Assembly: GCA_013377005.1 (NCBI GenBank)
Contig: JACABE010000010.1
Span: forward strand, 1 to 55,945
Source of the DNA: Bacteroidota bacterium
GTDB taxonomy: Bacteria > Bacteroidota > Bacteroidia > Bacteroidales > JACABE01
DNA: 55,945 bases
Reading direction: 5' to 3'
Part shown: positions 26,025 to 35,100 of the stretch, in pieces
Numbering within the stretch: position 1 is the stretch's first letter
Layout of the letters: the number at the start of each line of letters is the position of its first letter
The notes under the pieces: generated by a model
What the model was told of the DNA's origin: nothing
What the model saw: only the letters and a program-made list of their open reading frames with translations
Database searches by the model: none
Made by a program: the position numbers and the translations under genes

Positions 26025-27092
26025 TTATTTTTCTTTTGATTTTTTTTCAACATTCATTTTAAAATAAGAAGCTGGTTGCAAAATAGGTGTAAATACATAA
26101 TATTGTAATAAAACAAAATCTTTTTCACCATTTACAAGACCATAAAAACGATCTCTGTCAATGGTTATAGGTTTATTGGTAATCTCATCTACAGATCCAA
26201 ATTCAGCTAATTTAAAAAATGCTTTAAGTGATTTAGATTTTCCTGCTATATCTGTAACTGTTAAAATAGCCATAGGTTTATGTGAAACAATAGAGTCTAT
26301 ATCACTTTTCTTTAAATCATTGAGAAAAGCTTCAAATCCCACATTGGAAAATGAATTCATATAATTAAAAACTTTTAAAGTATCAAATCCATTCATTATT
26401 TGATTGGATGATAATAGCTTAATTTCATAATTTTTATTAGAACGAGAAATTTCAAAAGAAGATTGAGGCGATGATGAGTATTCTATTTTAACAGATTTGA
26501 TATCATTCATTTTCAGCTCAAAAATAACACGCTTGCGCCAATCGCTTTCCAAAGCAGTAAAGCGAGGAGATAAAAATCCTCTAAAACCAGGAAGAGAAAC
26601 AATATAAGGTTCTTCTGAGCCTTCTAACAACATAAAATTACCTTGATTATCCTGAGTTTCATCTCCTACATAATAAACTTTGGTGCATTTTTCATGAGGA
26701 AATAGTTTGATTTTATTGAATAAATCAATCCGATAGACAGTTTGATAAATTTCTACTTTAACACTTTTTGCTGCTAGCCATTTAATAATTGTGTTTCTAC
26801 CTGCAATTGTTACCGGTTCTCTTACATGTAGGCCTGAAACAGTTTCCAATAAAATAGCCATTCCATCATTTCTGGCGGGAAATTTATCATTTACTTGCCA
26901 ATTTTTTTCATCTAATCGCTTAATAGTTACAGTATTGTTGTTTTTATCACTCATAAATATTTTTGTGATAGAAGAAACATCTTTAACAGCAAAATCTGCT
27001 TTCATCGTAGTTTTTGAGCTTTTCAAAATAAATATTAAAGCTATCACAGCAAGTACAATTGTAATTAGTAAGATATATTTATTTTTATGCAT
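26025..27092 (-). CDS. DUF4340 domain protein of the gldFG operon
   Basis: A 355-residue protein with one N-terminal membrane helix (about 6-24) and a soluble remainder. The pattern VKDVSSITKIFMSDKNNNTVTIKR and later ADFA...VNDKFPARNDGMAILLETVSGL matches DUF4340, a repeat-containing domain commonly encoded beside GldG-like auxiliary transport proteins. It is anchored to the inner membrane with the bulk probably outside the cytoplasm. The gene follows gldG by 73 bases and precedes dnaN by 68, on the same strand. It may act with the GldAFG transporter; this comes from gene order alone. The tail is Lys-rich. Confidence 0.75.
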   Translation of the reverse strand: MHKNKYILLITIVLAVIALIFILKSSKTTMKADFAVKDVSSITKIFMSDKNNNTVTIKRLDEKNWQVNDKFPARNDGMAILLETVSGLHVREPVTIAGRNTIIKWLAAKSVKVEIYQTVYRIDLFNKIKLFPHEKCTKVYYVGDETQDNQGNFMLLEGSEEPYIVSLPGFRGFLSPRFTALESDWRKRVIFELKMNDIKSVKIEYSSSPQSSFEISRSNKNYEIKLLSSNQIMNGFDTLKVFNYMNSFSNVGFEAFLNDLKKSDIDSIVSHKPMAILTVTDIAGKSKSLKAFFKLAEFGSVDEITNKPITIDRDRFYGLVNGEKDFVLLQYYVFTPILQPASYFKMNVEKKSKEK

Positions 27093-27165
27093 ATTGGTTG
27101 GCTATTTTATATTATTAAAATTTGAATATCATTAGAAAATTGTACTTTTTACTTTAGTTTAGATA

Positions 27166-28902
27166 TTATCTTGTGTAACGATGCTTACGCATAAATGTCA
27201 TTAAAAAACCAAATAGAATTACAATTACGATTGGTAGCACAACATTTATTACCTGCCATTGTATTTTTGACTTTTCTATTTTTGTTTTATCTAACATTCT
27301 TAGTTTTAATTCTCGTGAACGGACTGATATTAATCCTGAATCATCACAAAGGTAATTAACACAATTAAGTATAAATTCTTTATTTCCAAACATCTGTCCC
27401 GTATATTGATCATAACCTAACGGTAATGGATATCCTTTTGAATAGTGAAATTGGCTTTTAATTATATCTCCATCAGAAATAATAATCATACTAGTAGGTT
27501 TGCTTTTTTGAAGAAATCCAATTTTATCGCTTTGAGAAATTTCAGATGTCATTCTATTGGAAAAATTAGACACAAATTCCCCTTCTAATAATACTGCAAC
27601 TGATTCAAATGACTTGTTATAAAGCCTTTCTTCAGGCTCTTTTTTTAATATTGCTAAATCAATTATTGCTGGAGTATTTACAAGCCTTGAGTATTTTGAG
27701 GAAGTAAGCAAAATTGTTTTCTTTATACCATTATCAATGGTATCAATACTGCTTACAAATTCAGTTTTTATAGCATTCAAATTTTTAACTATAGGATGAT
27801 TTGCTGTAGGCATAATAATTGGGAAAAAATACCATGGCAAAAAGCTTGTTTGTGGCTGATTTCCAACTTTCCCTGTAACAATTGGTATTTGTAACGCTGA
27901 AATATCCATTATCAAATTTGTGTTCAAACGAACACCATATCTAAATAATTGGTCTGCAAGGTTTAACTCATTAGTAAGTCCAACTGTTTGTGTTGAATTC
28001 CTTAAGCTATCCATGCTTGCCATCACAGGATCTATTAACCAAAGGACTTTACCGCCATACATGATATATTGGTCGATAATAAATTTGTCCTTTTCGCTAA
28101 AGGCTGAATCGGGTTTGGCAATAATGATAGCTTTATATATATTGGAGATCTTGGTTGTGGCTGTATCGGATATTACCCTATTGGTAAGCTTATTGATTTT
28201 TTCATCAATTCTAACGCGTTCAACCTGATAATATTGAGAAAGTGCAGAAGTGATGTCATACATTGAATAATTATTTAATTCTCCATGTCCTTCAATAATT
28301 GCTATTTTGGGTTTTGATTTTATACTTAGTTTTCTGATAACATTTGAAATATTGTATTCCAATGCTTGAATTGAATTGTTCAATACATTTTCAGACTCAA
28401 TACCCATTTGATCCATTAATAATGGTAAAGTCATTGTTTGGGTCTTGTAGCTTACTTCTGCTCCAGGGAAAATTACTTGTTGTGATGAACCTCCTTTTCC
28501 TTTTACCTGTAAATTTGTAGGTTGTATACCTTTTTCAACTAATAATTTATACAAATCATTTCTCTGTTTTTTATCAGTAATGGAATTAGGGTTTATAAAT
28601 TCATATTGTATATTACTATTGTATGCTCTAAATTCGTCTAACATTTCCTTTGTAGAATTGCTAAGTCTTTTAAAACCAGCAGGAAAATCATCACCTTCCA
28701 AGTATATTTTAAAATAAACAATATCGTCTATTTTCTTTAAAAGTGTTTTGGTTGCGGGAGAAAGAGAATATCTTTTTTCGGTAGTTAAATCAAAGCGGGT
28801 ATAAACAAAACTACCAATTATATTAAGCAGAATAATAATTATTAAGCTATAAATTATTTGAGTGATATTATTGAACTTTATATTTTTTTTCTTATTTTTC
28901 AT
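27166..28902 (-). CDS. gldG: gliding motility-associated ABC transporter subunit GldG
   Basis: A 578-residue protein with an N-terminal helix (about 13-35), a large extracytoplasmic part and a C-terminal helix (about 550-570) followed by RKHRYTR. The start of the soluble part (TRFDLTTEKRYSLSPATKTLLKKIDDIVYFKIYLEGD, given here only as the span 33-70) is the hallmark of GldG and of PF09822 auxiliary transport proteins. With GldF and GldA it forms an ABC complex needed in some gliding Bacteroidota; the substrate is unknown. It starts 21 bases after gldF, so the two form an operon. Confidence 0.9.
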   Translation of the reverse strand: MKNKKKNIKFNNITQIIYSLIIIILLNIIGSFVYTRFDLTTEKRYSLSPATKTLLKKIDDIVYFKIYLEGDDFPAGFKRLSNSTKEMLDEFRAYNSNIQYEFINPNSITDKKQRNDLYKLLVEKGIQPTNLQVKGKGGSSQQVIFPGAEVSYKTQTMTLPLLMDQMGIESENVLNNSIQALEYNISNVIRKLSIKSKPKIAIIEGHGELNNYSMYDITSALSQYYQVERVRIDEKINKLTNRVISDTATTKISNIYKAIIIAKPDSAFSEKDKFIIDQYIMYGGKVLWLIDPVMASMDSLRNSTQTVGLTNELNLADQLFRYGVRLNTNLIMDISALQIPIVTGKVGNQPQTSFLPWYFFPIIMPTANHPIVKNLNAIKTEFVSSIDTIDNGIKKTILLTSSKYSRLVNTPAIIDLAILKKEPEERLYNKSFESVAVLLEGEFVSNFSNRMTSEISQSDKIGFLQKSKPTSMIIISDGDIIKSQFHYSKGYPLPLGYDQYTGQMFGNKEFILNCVNYLCDDSGLISVRSRELKLRMLDKTKIEKSKIQWQVINVVLPIVIVILFGFLMTFMRKHRYTR

Positions 28903-28923
28903 AACATTGTTAATCTATAGGTT

Positions 28924-29655
28924 TTACCATTTACGACTTTGAAGCGAAAGCTTTGTTAATAAAATAAATAAAGAAATGATGCTAAGATAATAAAGTAAAT
29001 CTCTTGTATCAATTACACCTCTGCTAATGGACGAATAATGATGGCTGATACCTAAAGATTTAATAAACAAATCAAATTTTCCAAAAAGTTCAAGAGAATA
29101 GATAAGTTCAAAGCCTATATATATGGTTCCACACAGAAAAACAGATACAACAAACGAAATAATCTGGTTATCGGTAATTGAGGAGGTAAATAATCCAATT
29201 GCTGAAAAAGATGCTCCTAATAATATCAATCCAATATAAGAACCCCACGTTCCGCCCATATCAATATTTCCAACAGGTAAACCCAAATGGTAAACTGAAT
29301 AAAAGTAAATAAAAGTAGGAAGTAATGAAACTGCAACCAATACTACGCTTGCAAAAAATTTTGCAAAAATAATCTGTAAATCGGTTAAAGGTTTGGTAAG
29401 TAATATTTCAATGGTTCCACTCTTTTTTTCATCGGCAAACGAACGCATTGTAATAGCCGGAATTAAAAATAAAAAAACAAACGGAGCAATCAAAAACAGT
29501 CCGTCTAAGCTGGCATATCCATAATTAAGTATATTGGAATCAAGAGGAAGAATCCATAAAAACAGTCCATTGATTAATAAAAACACAATAATCACAATAA
29601 ACCCAATCAATGAATTTAAAAAATTACTTACTTCCTTTTTAAATAATGTAAACAT
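28924..29655 (-). CDS. gldF: gliding motility-associated ABC transporter permease GldF
   Basis: A 243-residue ABC-2 type permease with six hydrophobic segments (about 15-35, 52-72, 100-120, 138-160, 166-190, 222-238). The loop ITMRSFADEKKSGTIEILLTKPLTD between helices 2 and 3 is the ABC-2 coupling region (span 67-91). It pairs with GldG, whose gene begins 21 bases downstream, and with GldA at 4205. Upstream is a TAATTTCG sequence, one base from the -7 consensus; a similar TAATTTCGC precedes gldA. Confidence 0.9.
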   Translation of the reverse strand: MFTLFKKEVSNFLNSLIGFIVIIVFLLINGLFLWILPLDSNILNYGYASLDGLFLIAPFVFLFLIPAITMRSFADEKKSGTIEILLTKPLTDLQIIFAKFFASVVLVAVSLLPTFIYFYSVYHLGLPVGNIDMGGTWGSYIGLILLGASFSAIGLFTSSITDNQIISFVVSVFLCGTIYIGFELIYSLELFGKFDLFIKSLGISHHYSSISRGVIDTRDLLYYLSIISLFILLTKLSLQSRKW

Positions 29656-29764
29656 GATAAGGATGATTTTAAAATATAGCTTGCGAAATTAAGACTTTTC
29701 TTTATATAATGAAGCATCTTAACAATAATTAAGACACGACAAATCCTGAAAACAATAAGATAGT

Positions 29765-30538
29765 TTAAGAAAAAGTAACGGTAATTAAATCGTCATAATT
29801 AAGTCCCAGTAAACTCTTGGCTTTATTAGTATTTAAAGCTATTTGTAGCATTCCGTTTGAGCCAAATAAAGCAAGTAATTCTCCTTCCGGAACATCGTGA
29901 TATGACTTGCTTAATTTATTAATGTTATTTTTTCTAACTTCAATACGGAAGGCTCTCCCTTTTTGTGTTTTTTTAAAATCGATTTCTGAAATATTGGTAA
30001 TAACATTTTCATATACATCGACATAAACAACATTGCCAAGAATTGAATTTTCGTTGTTTATCGAGCGTAAGGGTTTTTTTATGTGAAGATGACTTTTAGC
30101 ATCACCCAAATCTTCTAATTTTCCGCCTTTTGCAATATGACAGGCTGCTTTTACAAATACATCTTTGGTTGAAAATGTAAAATAATCTGAATCCTGAGTT
30201 ATTTCTAATTCAATAATTTTTTCTGGTGTTTTATCGAAAATGAGTGAAAACAAACCATTATCGGCACCTATAAAATAATGTCCATCAGCATATATGCCAA
30301 CATGTGGTGTTTCTATTGATGCTACAGAGTTGATTCCAATAATATGAATGCTATCTTTTGGAAAATATGGATAAGCATTTTTTACTATGTAGGATGCTTG
30401 GGTGATATCGTATTGAGGTATCAAATGAGAAATATCTACAATATTTACATCTGAGAGCTGGGAATATATAGAAGCTTTAACCACAGCAAGATAATGATCT
30501 TTTAATCCCCAATCGCTTGTTAGTGTAATTATTGGCAT
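29765..30538 (-). CDS. SAM hydroxide adenosyltransferase (DUF62 family)
   Basis: A 257-residue cytosolic enzyme of the fluorinase/chlorinase superfamily, in which most members use water to split S-adenosylmethionine into adenosine and methionine. Family motifs: TLTSDWGLKDHYLAVVKA at 6-23 and HYFIGADNGLFSL near 87-99, the Asp and Asn of which hold the ribose. The usual VVDPGVG segment is replaced by IIGINSVAS (near 65-73), as in other Bacteroidota copies I recall. It lies between gldF and a divergent phoH, a gene order I recall from other Bacteroidota. The halogenase branch is unlikely because there is no secondary-metabolite cluster. Confidence 0.85.
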   Translation of the reverse strand: MPIITLTSDWGLKDHYLAVVKASIYSQLSDVNIVDISHLIPQYDITQASYIVKNAYPYFPKDSIHIIGINSVASIETPHVGIYADGHYFIGADNGLFSLIFDKTPEKIIELEITQDSDYFTFSTKDVFVKAACHIAKGGKLEDLGDAKSHLHIKKPLRSINNENSILGNVVYVDVYENVITNISEIDFKKTQKGRAFRIEVRKNNINKLSKSYHDVPEGELLALFGSNGMLQIALNTNKAKSLLGLNYDDLITVTFS

Positions 30539-30560
30539 TTTGTTTATTTGAATTTTGCCC

Positions 30561-30568
30561 CAAAATTA
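30561..30568 (-). promoter_or_regulatory. -7 element for the SAM hydrolase gene
   Basis: TAATTTTG on the minus strand, 23 bases before the start at 30538; divergent to the phoH promoter. Confidence 0.5.
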
Positions 30569-30600
30569 ATAATTTATCTTCAATTGAAATGTTTTTTTAA

Positions 30601-30608
30601 TAATTTTG
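30601..30608 (+). promoter_or_regulatory. -7 element for phoH
   Basis: TAATTTTG on the plus strand, 32 bases before the start at 30640. Confidence 0.45.
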
Positions 30609-30639
30609 AAGTTTAAATTTTATTTTACGAATATATATA

Positions 30640-31587
30640 ATGAGCGAAAAAACTATTGCACTTGAAAATATAAATCCTGTTGATATCCTTGGTGTTAACG
30701 ATAAAAATATTGAATTGTTAAAACATTTTTTTTCAAAAATAAAAATAATTTCGAGAGGCGAAGAAATTAAAATTATCGGAGAGCAAGAAGAAATCTCGAT
30801 TTTTGAGAAAAAATTTCAACTTATAATAACCCATTTTGAAAAATTTGGAAAAGTTAATGAAAACGACATTATGGAAATAATGGAGAATGATGATTTTTTT
30901 ATACAAAAGGAACAGAGTAATGATACGTTGGTACATGGAAGAAATGGTTTAATTATTAAAGCACGAACGCCTAATCAACTTAAGATGGTAGAAGCCTGCA
31001 ATCAAAATGATTTAGTTTTTGCTATTGGACCTGCCGGAACTGGAAAAACATATACTGCTGTGGCTTTAGCTGTTAGAGCATTGAAAAACAAAGAAATCAG
31101 ACGAATTGTTTTAACAAGACCTGCAGTGGAAGCGGGCGAAAATCTTGGTTTTTTACCGGGTGATTTACGAGACAAATTAGATCCCTATTTACAGCCATTA
31201 TATGATGCACTTCGTGATATGATTCCTACCCAAAAGCTATTATCTTATTGGGAAGATGGTACTATAGAAATTGCTCCGCTTGCATTTATGCGTGGAAGAA
31301 CCCTCGACCATGCTTTTGTTATTCTCGATGAAGCTCAAAATGCTACTGAAGGTCAGCTTAAAATGTTTTTGACAAGAATGGGTAAGTCGGCTAAATTTAT
31401 AGTTACCGGTGATATTACTCAAATTGATTTACCCCGCAATCAATCATCTGGTCTGATTCAAGCCTGTAAAATTCTACAAAATGTGAATGGATTATCTTTT
31501 GTGTTTTTAGATAAACAAGATATTATTCGTCATAAATTAGTGACAAAAATTATTAATGCTTACGATGCCAATAGTAATAGTTTGTAA
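30640..31587 (+). CDS. phoH: PhoH-family ATPase
   Basis: A 315-residue cytosolic P-loop protein. Walker A GPAGTGKT is at 130-137 and Walker B FVILDEAQN near 224-232, with TGDITQID further on. The N-terminal 100 residues include a KH-like/PhoH2-type part (IKIIGEQEEISIFEKKF) typical of the long YbeZ-like form, which binds RNA and helps ribosome or rRNA metabolism with YbeY. ybeY is not adjacent. The gene is divergent from the SAM hydrolase and shares a bidirectional terminator with yidC downstream. Confidence 0.92.
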   Translation: MSEKTIALENINPVDILGVNDKNIELLKHFFSKIKIISRGEEIKIIGEQEEISIFEKKFQLIITHFEKFGKVNENDIMEIMENDDFFIQKEQSNDTLVHGRNGLIIKARTPNQLKMVEACNQNDLVFAIGPAGTGKTYTAVALAVRALKNKEIRRIVLTRPAVEAGENLGFLPGDLRDKLDPYLQPLYDALRDMIPTQKLLSYWEDGTIEIAPLAFMRGRTLDHAFVILDEAQNATEGQLKMFLTRMGKSAKFIVTGDITQIDLPRNQSSGLIQACKILQNVNGLSFVFLDKQDIIRHKLVTKIINAYDANSNSL

Positions 31588-31630
31588 TTTTAAAAGTAAA
31601 TAATCACAAACAAAGTTTAACATTTATGTT

Positions 31631-31670
31631 TAATAAAAAAGAGGAAGTGTAAGCTTCCTCTTTTTTATTA
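31631..31670. terminator. bidirectional terminator between phoH and yidC
   Basis: A 17-bp perfect stem (31631-31647 with 31654-31670) around a 6-base loop. The GAGGAAG/CTTCCTC core is followed by six T on each strand, so it can stop both converging transcripts. Confidence 0.88.
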
Positions 31671-31676
31671 AACTTT

Positions 31677-33605
31677 TTATTTACTTTTCTTGGCGTTATA
31701 TCCACGTTGCTTTGCCATATCTTCTAAACGTTGTTGGAATTTTGATTTAGCTACAGGTTTCTTTTTATTTTCTTGAATACGAGCATGTATTTTATCTTCA
31801 TCTACAAACATTCGGATTGCATACATTTGCCCAAAGGTAAGCATTGTAGATAAGAAATAGTAATAATTTAAAGCTGATGAATAGCTATTTAAAAATCCTA
31901 AGAACATAATTGGCATAATATACATCATGGTTTTCATACCTGGCATGCTGTTGGTAGAACCCATCATATCCTGATTCATTTTTGTGTAAATTAAGTTGGA
32001 AATAGCCATTAATAATGCGAATAAACTTATATGGTTGCCATAAAAAGAGCTAAGCAATGGTATTTGTGTAGTCCAGGAAAAAACAGAATCGTAGCTCGAT
32101 AAGTCGTTTGCCCAAAGGAATGATTGTTGACGTAATTCAATTGAAGCAGGAAAAAAGCGAAACATAGCTATCAAAATAGGAAATTGTAGCAGCATGGGTA
32201 TACAACCGGCCATTGGATTAACGCCTGCTTTTTTGTACAACGACATAGTTGCACGTTGCTTATCCATAGCTTGTTCTTTTTTAGGAAATTTTAATCCAAT
32301 TTCATCTATTTCGGGTTTTAATACCTTCATTTTTGCAGACGACATATAAGATTTATAAGCAATCGGGAACAAAACTATTTTTAATAAAATAGTAAGTACC
32401 AAAATGATTATACCATAATTCCAGTTAAAATGACTTAAGAAATCAAATACAGGAATTACCGCATAACGGTTGATCCATTGTAAAAGGAAGAAACTCCAAC
32501 CCAGTGGGATTTGACGTTCTAAATCTAAATTATATTTTTTAAGAATATTGTATTTATTGGGTCCGAAATAGAACTGCATTGCTACGCTATTGTTTGTATT
32601 GGATTGGTAAGGAATACCAATCAGAGAATGCATTGATTTTAAATAACGACCACCTGTTTTGTTTTTATCGGTAAACGATTTTATATCAGCATTGGTAAAT
32701 TGATCTTGAGCTATAAGTGTTGCACTAAAAAATTGTTGCTTAAACGAAACCCATTTTACAGGGAATTTTAATGATGCTTCATCATCTTTGGTTTCCTTTA
32801 AATAATCAACATCATCTTTTACCGGCTTATAATAAATAGAGGTAATGATATGTTCGTTTTTCTGGTTTTTTTCCTGACCTCTTAATTCAGCATTCCAGTT
32901 TAAATCAATAAAGTTGGCATTAGATGCAATAATATCCTGCATTCCTACAGTATTCATTTTGAAACCTAACATATAATTGTTGCCATGCAAGGTATAAACA
33001 AATTCTATATATTTAGTATTTACTGCACCTGAGTCTCCTGCAAACAAACGCATTGAAAAGCTTAAAGAGTCTTCGCCACTAACGGTTAAATGATTTTTGT
33101 CAATAGGATTTCCTTTGTTATCAATAGCTTGAAAAAACAATTGTTTGGTATTGATACTTCTGTTGTTTGAAAAGAATGAAAGATTGAATTCCGATGAATC
33201 TTTGGTAAACAAAATTAGTGGCAAAGAATCAAAGGTTTGAAATTTCTTTAATTCTACTTGTGCAATTCTGCCACCTTTGGCCGAAACGGTAAGTTTTACT
33301 AAATCATTTTCGATTATATAATCTTTATCTTCTCCTTTGGCTGCATTGGCAAAACTACCTAATTCGTTTTGTAATTTTTCAGGTGTAGATTTTAAAGAAT
33401 CTTCTGCATTTTTAATGCTATCCTGTACAGCCGATTGCGTTTGATTAACTCGTAATGTAGTATCATTTCTTTTTTGTACCAGTTCAAGCGAATCTTTAGC
33501 TCTTTGTTTGGCTGCTAATTCTTCTTTTGATGGAGAACTCCACCAACTATACCCAATAAATAGTAGAAAAATTAAAAGTAATCCTAATATTGTATTCCTG
33601 TCCAT
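31677..33605 (-). CDS. yidC: membrane protein insertase YidC
   Basis: Inserts and folds inner-membrane proteins with or without SecYEG. The 642 residues show an N-terminal helix (5-20), a charged linker, a large periplasmic beta-sandwich domain (about 80-350), and the conserved Oxa1-like core of five helices (about 360-590; NYGIIILVLTILLKIVLFP, GCIPMLLQFPILIAMF, with the hydrophilic-groove Arg/Lys region between). The tail (about 600-642) is strongly basic, as needed to meet ribosomes. In other Bacteroidota pyrG usually sits directly upstream; here about 2 kb of accessory genes separates them. Confidence 0.93.
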   Translation of the reverse strand: MDRNTILGLLLIFLLFIGYSWWSSPSKEELAAKQRAKDSLELVQKRNDTTLRVNQTQSAVQDSIKNAEDSLKSTPEKLQNELGSFANAAKGEDKDYIIENDLVKLTVSAKGGRIAQVELKKFQTFDSLPLILFTKDSSEFNLSFFSNNRSINTKQLFFQAIDNKGNPIDKNHLTVSGEDSLSFSMRLFAGDSGAVNTKYIEFVYTLHGNNYMLGFKMNTVGMQDIIASNANFIDLNWNAELRGQEKNQKNEHIITSIYYKPVKDDVDYLKETKDDEASLKFPVKWVSFKQQFFSATLIAQDQFTNADIKSFTDKNKTGGRYLKSMHSLIGIPYQSNTNNSVAMQFYFGPNKYNILKKYNLDLERQIPLGWSFFLLQWINRYAVIPVFDFLSHFNWNYGIIILVLTILLKIVLFPIAYKSYMSSAKMKVLKPEIDEIGLKFPKKEQAMDKQRATMSLYKKAGVNPMAGCIPMLLQFPILIAMFRFFPASIELRQQSFLWANDLSSYDSVFSWTTQIPLLSSFYGNHISLFALLMAISNLIYTKMNQDMMGSTNSMPGMKTMMYIMPIMFLGFLNSYSSALNYYYFLSTMLTFGQMYAIRMFVDEDKIHARIQENKKKPVAKSKFQQRLEDMAKQRGYNAKKSK

Positions 33606-33644
33606 AGTAAGTAATAAATCTAATTGTTTTTAATATATAGCCGG

Positions 33645-33652
33645 CAAAAATA
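33645..33652 (-). promoter_or_regulatory. -7 element for yidC
   Basis: TATTTTTG on the minus strand, 40 bases before the start at 33605. It gives yidC its own promoter despite the upstream insert. Confidence 0.4.
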
Positions 33653-33691
33653 GTAAATTATAATGGATTATAAATCATAATTCTTGCTAAA

Positions 33692-33723
33692 AAAGCCGTT
33701 AGCATATAATTGCTATTAGCTTT
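33692..33723 (-). terminator. possible terminator of the four-repeat membrane protein gene
   Basis: Arms AAAGC...TAGCA and TGCTA...GCTTT pair around an internal loop and end in TTTTTTAG on the minus strand, 68-100 bases after the stop. Confidence 0.4.
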
Positions 33724-33790
33724 GTTTTTTAGTGTGAATTTCTGTTAGTTAATTAATGATAGGGCAAATGCTCGATTGTAGTGCTTATTA

Positions 33791-34537
33791 TTATTTTATT
33801 GATAATCCATTTTCTTTGATACTTGAATAAATTACAATAATTATCATTAAAATTGCTGTAATCAGTGTAGAAGGTATGGTTCCTAAATCCAAACCTCCTT
33901 TATCAATTGGTTTCGTTAATAAATCACCAAATGTTGCCCCAAAGGGTCTGGTAAATATAAAAGCTATCCAAAACAGCAAAATGTGATTAATCTTGCTGAA
34001 ATAATGTAAAACCACAACAATTACTATAATCCCGGCTGTTATCATGGCTCCATTCAAATAGCTTAAGCCAACATTATCACTTAAGAAATCACCAAAAGCT
34101 GTCCCTAAACTATTTGATAGCAATACAGCTATCCAAAAAAGAGTTTCTACTTTTACATTTGTAATAGGATAATATTTTATACCTTTTTCGTATCGATGCC
34201 AGATAAATAAAACCAGCATCAAGGAGGAGAATAAGATTAAAGAACCGCTGGCATATCCTAATCCCAGTGTTCTGTCCATAAAATCAGAAATTTCTGTTCC
34301 CACTGTTGTGGTTCCGATAATTACCAACCAATAAAGTCCGGTATAAAATTTGGAAACTTTAAGTTGTATAAGTAATGAAATTGCAAAAAGAATGAATGTG
34401 ATTATTAAACTTTGCAAATAACCTATACCCAAAGTCATAGAAAACATATCGCCAAGTGTTTCTCCGATGGTAGTTGCAAAAATTTTTATAATCCAAAAAA
34501 GAAATGTTATCCTTGCTACTTTATTTAGTTTTTCCAT
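33791..34537 (-). CDS. COG4705-like integral membrane protein with fourfold internal repeat
   Basis: A 248-residue protein with about eight membrane helices. Four copies of one unit are visible, each helix entry followed by a G-x-x-x-G-D or related motif: ATTIGETLGDMFS (near 21-33), TTTVGTEISDFMD (near 76-88), SNSLGTAFGDFLS (near 141-153) and TRPFGATFGDLLT (near 196-208). Each is followed by LGxGY or similar. Such repeats suggest a four-part channel or carrier with conserved acidic residues lining the centre, possibly for a metal ion; that is inference. The family is uncharacterised as far as I know. It sits in the pyrG-yidC insert next to array 2. Confidence 0.7.
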   Translation of the reverse strand: MEKLNKVARITFLFWIIKIFATTIGETLGDMFSMTLGIGYLQSLIITFILFAISLLIQLKVSKFYTGLYWLVIIGTTTVGTEISDFMDRTLGLGYASGSLILFSSLMLVLFIWHRYEKGIKYYPITNVKVETLFWIAVLLSNSLGTAFGDFLSDNVGLSYLNGAMITAGIIVIVVVLHYFSKINHILLFWIAFIFTRPFGATFGDLLTKPIDKGGLDLGTIPSTLITAILMIIIVIYSSIKENGLSIK

Positions 34538-34610
34538 GCTATTGTGGATACGTTTATTTATGAATTACAAACTTACATAAAAATTCACTGATTAAACATT
34601 GCCTTATCAT

Positions 34611-34820
34611 TATTTGTACAACTACTATGTGCAAACTGCAATAGTAGTAAAACATTTGTATAACCCCTATGTGCAAACTACAATAGTCATAAAACATTTG
34701 TATAACCTCTATGTGCAAACTACCATAGTCATAAAACATTTGTATAACCCCTATGTGCAAACTACAATAGTCATAATACAGTTATATAATCCCTATGTAC
34801 AAACTACATTAGTCATTCTG
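34611..34820. repeat. 42-bp tandem array 2, five units
   Basis: Units start at 34611, 34653, 34695, 34737 and 34779; the middle ones differ by only one or two bases. Each contains a hairpin core at unit positions 15-34: CTAT, one bulged base, TGCA, a 3-base loop, TACA, ATAG. In unit 1 the arms extend to a 12-bp stem. The central pair varies between units (TGCA/TGCA, TGTA/TGCA, TGTA/TGTA in the minus strand) and stays paired if G-U is allowed. As in array 1, 42 being a multiple of three keeps frames open on both strands (14-residue repeats); these are not taken as genes. It lies just upstream of the four-repeat membrane protein gene. Confidence 0.85.
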
Positions 34821-34879
34821 CAATTTTTTTTGCAAAACGCTGTCAGGTTTGAGTTTCGCTAATCGAATGATTTATGCTA

Positions 34880-35089
34880 TTAAAGTTTTTTTTCTTTTAT
34901 CATTTTATGTAACCAAAGGTAAACAGCCCAAATAACCGTAATTAAAAATAAGATAAGAATAATAACATAGAAGTTGCTAACGAAGTTGTGGAAATAAGCA
35001 CCTATTAATATGTATGCAGAAGCAATGCAAAGTTTTAAAGGAATAAATTCAGCGTTCGACCAAGTAGTTTTAATTTTGAAAAAGTTCAT
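34880..35089 (-). CDS. small two-helix membrane protein
   Basis: A 69-residue protein with an amphipathic basic start (MNFFKIKTTWS) and two membrane helices (about 17-36 and 40-60), then a Lys-rich tail (MIKEKKL). I do not recognise a family. It starts 11 bases after the lipoprotein gene on the same strand, so the two are probably translated from one message. The insert around it is otherwise not conserved housekeeping DNA. Confidence 0.55.
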   Translation of the reverse strand: MNFFKIKTTWSNAEFIPLKLCIASAYILIGAYFHNFVSNFYVIILILFLITVIWAVYLWLHKMIKEKKL

Positions 35090-35100
35090 ATTGTTATTTA

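Noticed and set aside
34554-34862. Frames of 68 and 87 codons over array 2
   Set aside because: Same cause: the repeat length is a multiple of three. No start context or family is visible.
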